A DNA stretch of 64,000 bases, taken from positions 1 through 64,000 of the forward strand of contig NZ_LZJN01000152.1 in assembly GCF_001667735.1 (NCBI RefSeq). The letters run 5' to 3'. The notes beneath the pieces are model-generated. The model ran no database searches. It was not told the DNA's origin and saw only the letters and a program-made list of their open reading frames with translations. A program made the position numbers and the translations under genes. The DNA is from Mycobacterium sp. E183 (GTDB lineage Bacteria; Actinomycetota; Actinomycetes; Mycobacteriales; Mycobacteriaceae). Positions 63,382 through 64,000 of this stretch are shown piece after piece. Within the stretch, counting starts at the first letter, position 1. The number at the start of each line of letters is the position of its first letter.

Positions 63382-63861
63382 CTAGCCGCCGGGGAGGACC
63401 AACGCGGTGGCAATGGCGGCGCGGCCCTCACCGCGACCCGTCAGGCCCAGCCCGTCGGTCGTCGTCGCCGACACCGAGACCGGTGCCCCCAGCAGCTCCG
63501 AGAGCACGCGCTGCGCCTCGGCGCGCCGCGGACCGACTCTCGGCTGGTTGCCGACCAGCTGGACGGCGGCGTTTCCGACGCGGAAGCCGTCTCGCGTCAC
63601 CAACTCGGCGACGTGGCGCAGCATGTCGGCACCGCTGACGCCCTTCCACCGCGGCTGGTCGACTCCGAACACGGCGCCGATGTCGCCCAGGCCGGCGGCC
63701 GACAACAGCGCGTCGCACAGCGCGTGCGCGCCCACGTCGCCGTCGGAGTGGCCGGCGCAGCCGTCGGCGTCGGGGAAGAGCAGGCCCACCAGCCAGCAGG
63801 GCCGGCCCGGCTCGATCGGGTGCACGTCGACGCCCAGCCCGACGCGCGGCACGCCGTTCAC
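63382..63861 (-). CDS. ispF: 2-C-methyl-D-erythritol 2,4-cyclodiphosphate synthase
   Basis: 159 aa, GTG start overlapping ispD by 4 bp. Metal ligands in [12 protein letters not shown] (Asp and His, about 9-16) and [20 protein letters not shown] (His about 38). It also has LGLTGRGEG near the C-terminus for the cytidine site. It catalyses the cyclisation step of the MEP isoprenoid pathway. Matches Rv3581c. Confidence 0.96.
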   Translation of the reverse strand: MNGVPRVGLGVDVHPIEPGRPCWLVGLLFPDADGCAGHSDGDVGAHALCDALLSAAGLGDIGAVFGVDQPRWKGVSGADMLRHVAELVTRDGFRVGNAAVQLVGNQPRVGPRRAEAQRVLSELLGAPVSVSATTTDGLGLTGRGEGRAAIATALVLPGG

Positions 63862-64000
63862 CGGCGCACGATCGCTTCGGCCAGCACCAGGTCGAGCGGA
63901 GTGGTGATCTTGAACGCCAGCGGGTCGCCGTCGACGACCTGGACCTGGCCCCCGACATGCTCGACGAGCGAAGCGTCGTCGGTGAACTCGGCCGTGCCGG
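63858..64000 (-). CDS. ispD: 2-C-methyl-D-erythritol 4-phosphate cytidylyltransferase (3' end only)
   Basis: Only the last 46 or so codons are in the window. They read [20 protein letters not shown] and [20 protein letters not shown], then IVRR and stop, the C-terminus of IspD with its dimer-arm region and KITTPxDL motif. The stop overlaps the ispF start (GTGA). The pairing ispD-ispF is as in M. tuberculosis Rv3582c-Rv3581c. Confidence 0.9.
   Translation of the reverse strand, partial: GTAEFTDDASLVEHVGGQVQVVDGDPLAFKITTPLDLVLAEAIVRR

Overview
The window is chromosomal DNA of a Mycobacterium, most likely a non-tuberculous slow grower. It is GC-rich, uses GTG and TTG starts often, and the gene order from hsaG to ispD follows M. 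tuberculosis Rv3535c-Rv3582c, with recognisable orthologues almost throughout. Species cannot be fixed from the sequence alone. PPE63, PPE64 and fdxB, which sit in this block in H37Rv, are not seen here. Several accessory modules take their place or split H37Rv-type operons.

Layout. 1-3520 holds the ring-degradation genes hsaG (partial) and hsaE, and divergently kstD and a MaoC hydratase (Rv3538/ChsH3-like). 3576-6431 is an inserted pair: a cNMP-binding patatin and an FHA-cyclase. 6515-12445 is the side-chain operon cyp125-fadE28-fadE29-chsH2-chsH1-ltp2, read leftward, in which cyp125 is disrupted by a perfect inverted duplication. 12568-16917 has fadA5, a small unknown gene, ddn, a decayed TetR/nitroreductase pair, a P450 and a PNPOx-fold protein. 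16923-33789 is the HIP/ring C-D block: two SDRs, echA20, ipdABC, fadA6, kstR2, ipdF, fadE30, fadD3, fadE31-33 and aspB. It is interrupted by a nitroreductase and a SatD-membrane protein pair. 33786-42889 is the nat and hsaADCB region, here split by a CxxS DsbA-like protein, a receptor kinase with twelve Kelch blades and a small coiled-coil membrane protein. 43048-47864 carries kshB, an Rv3572 homologue, fadE34 and kstR. 47865-60985 is largely accessory: a LacI regulator, a zinc-type ABC transporter with a Zur-like box, lppH, a PxpA-like gene, a metallo-beta-lactamase, arsB2, DUF3303, a large LuxR regulator, an FAD oxidoreductase and a GDPD. 60991-64000 is housekeeping: rlmB-like methyltransferase, cysS, ispF and ispD (partial).

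How it works together. The core is the cholesterol catabolic locus. Sites fitting the KstR consensus (TNNAACNNGTTNNA) lie before kstD, in the cyp125-fadA5 gap (two), in the hsaA-kshB gap (one perfect, one with a mismatch) and before kstR. Sites fitting the KstR2 consensus (ANCAAGNNCTTGNT) lie in the Rv3549c/echA20, kstR2/ipdF and fadE30/fadD3 gaps. Early steps (side chain, rings A/B) therefore sit under KstR and late steps (rings C/D) under KstR2, as known in M. tuberculosis.

The most notable points are: (i) the cyp125 inverted duplication, either a real loss of the C26-hydroxylase or an assembly fault; (ii) the putative cAMP pair at 3.6-6.4 kb; (iii) the double-propeller kinase splitting the hsa/nat block; (iv) the SatD pair with a leaderless, palindrome-covered promoter; and (v) Ddn active-site changes relevant to nitroimidazole activation.
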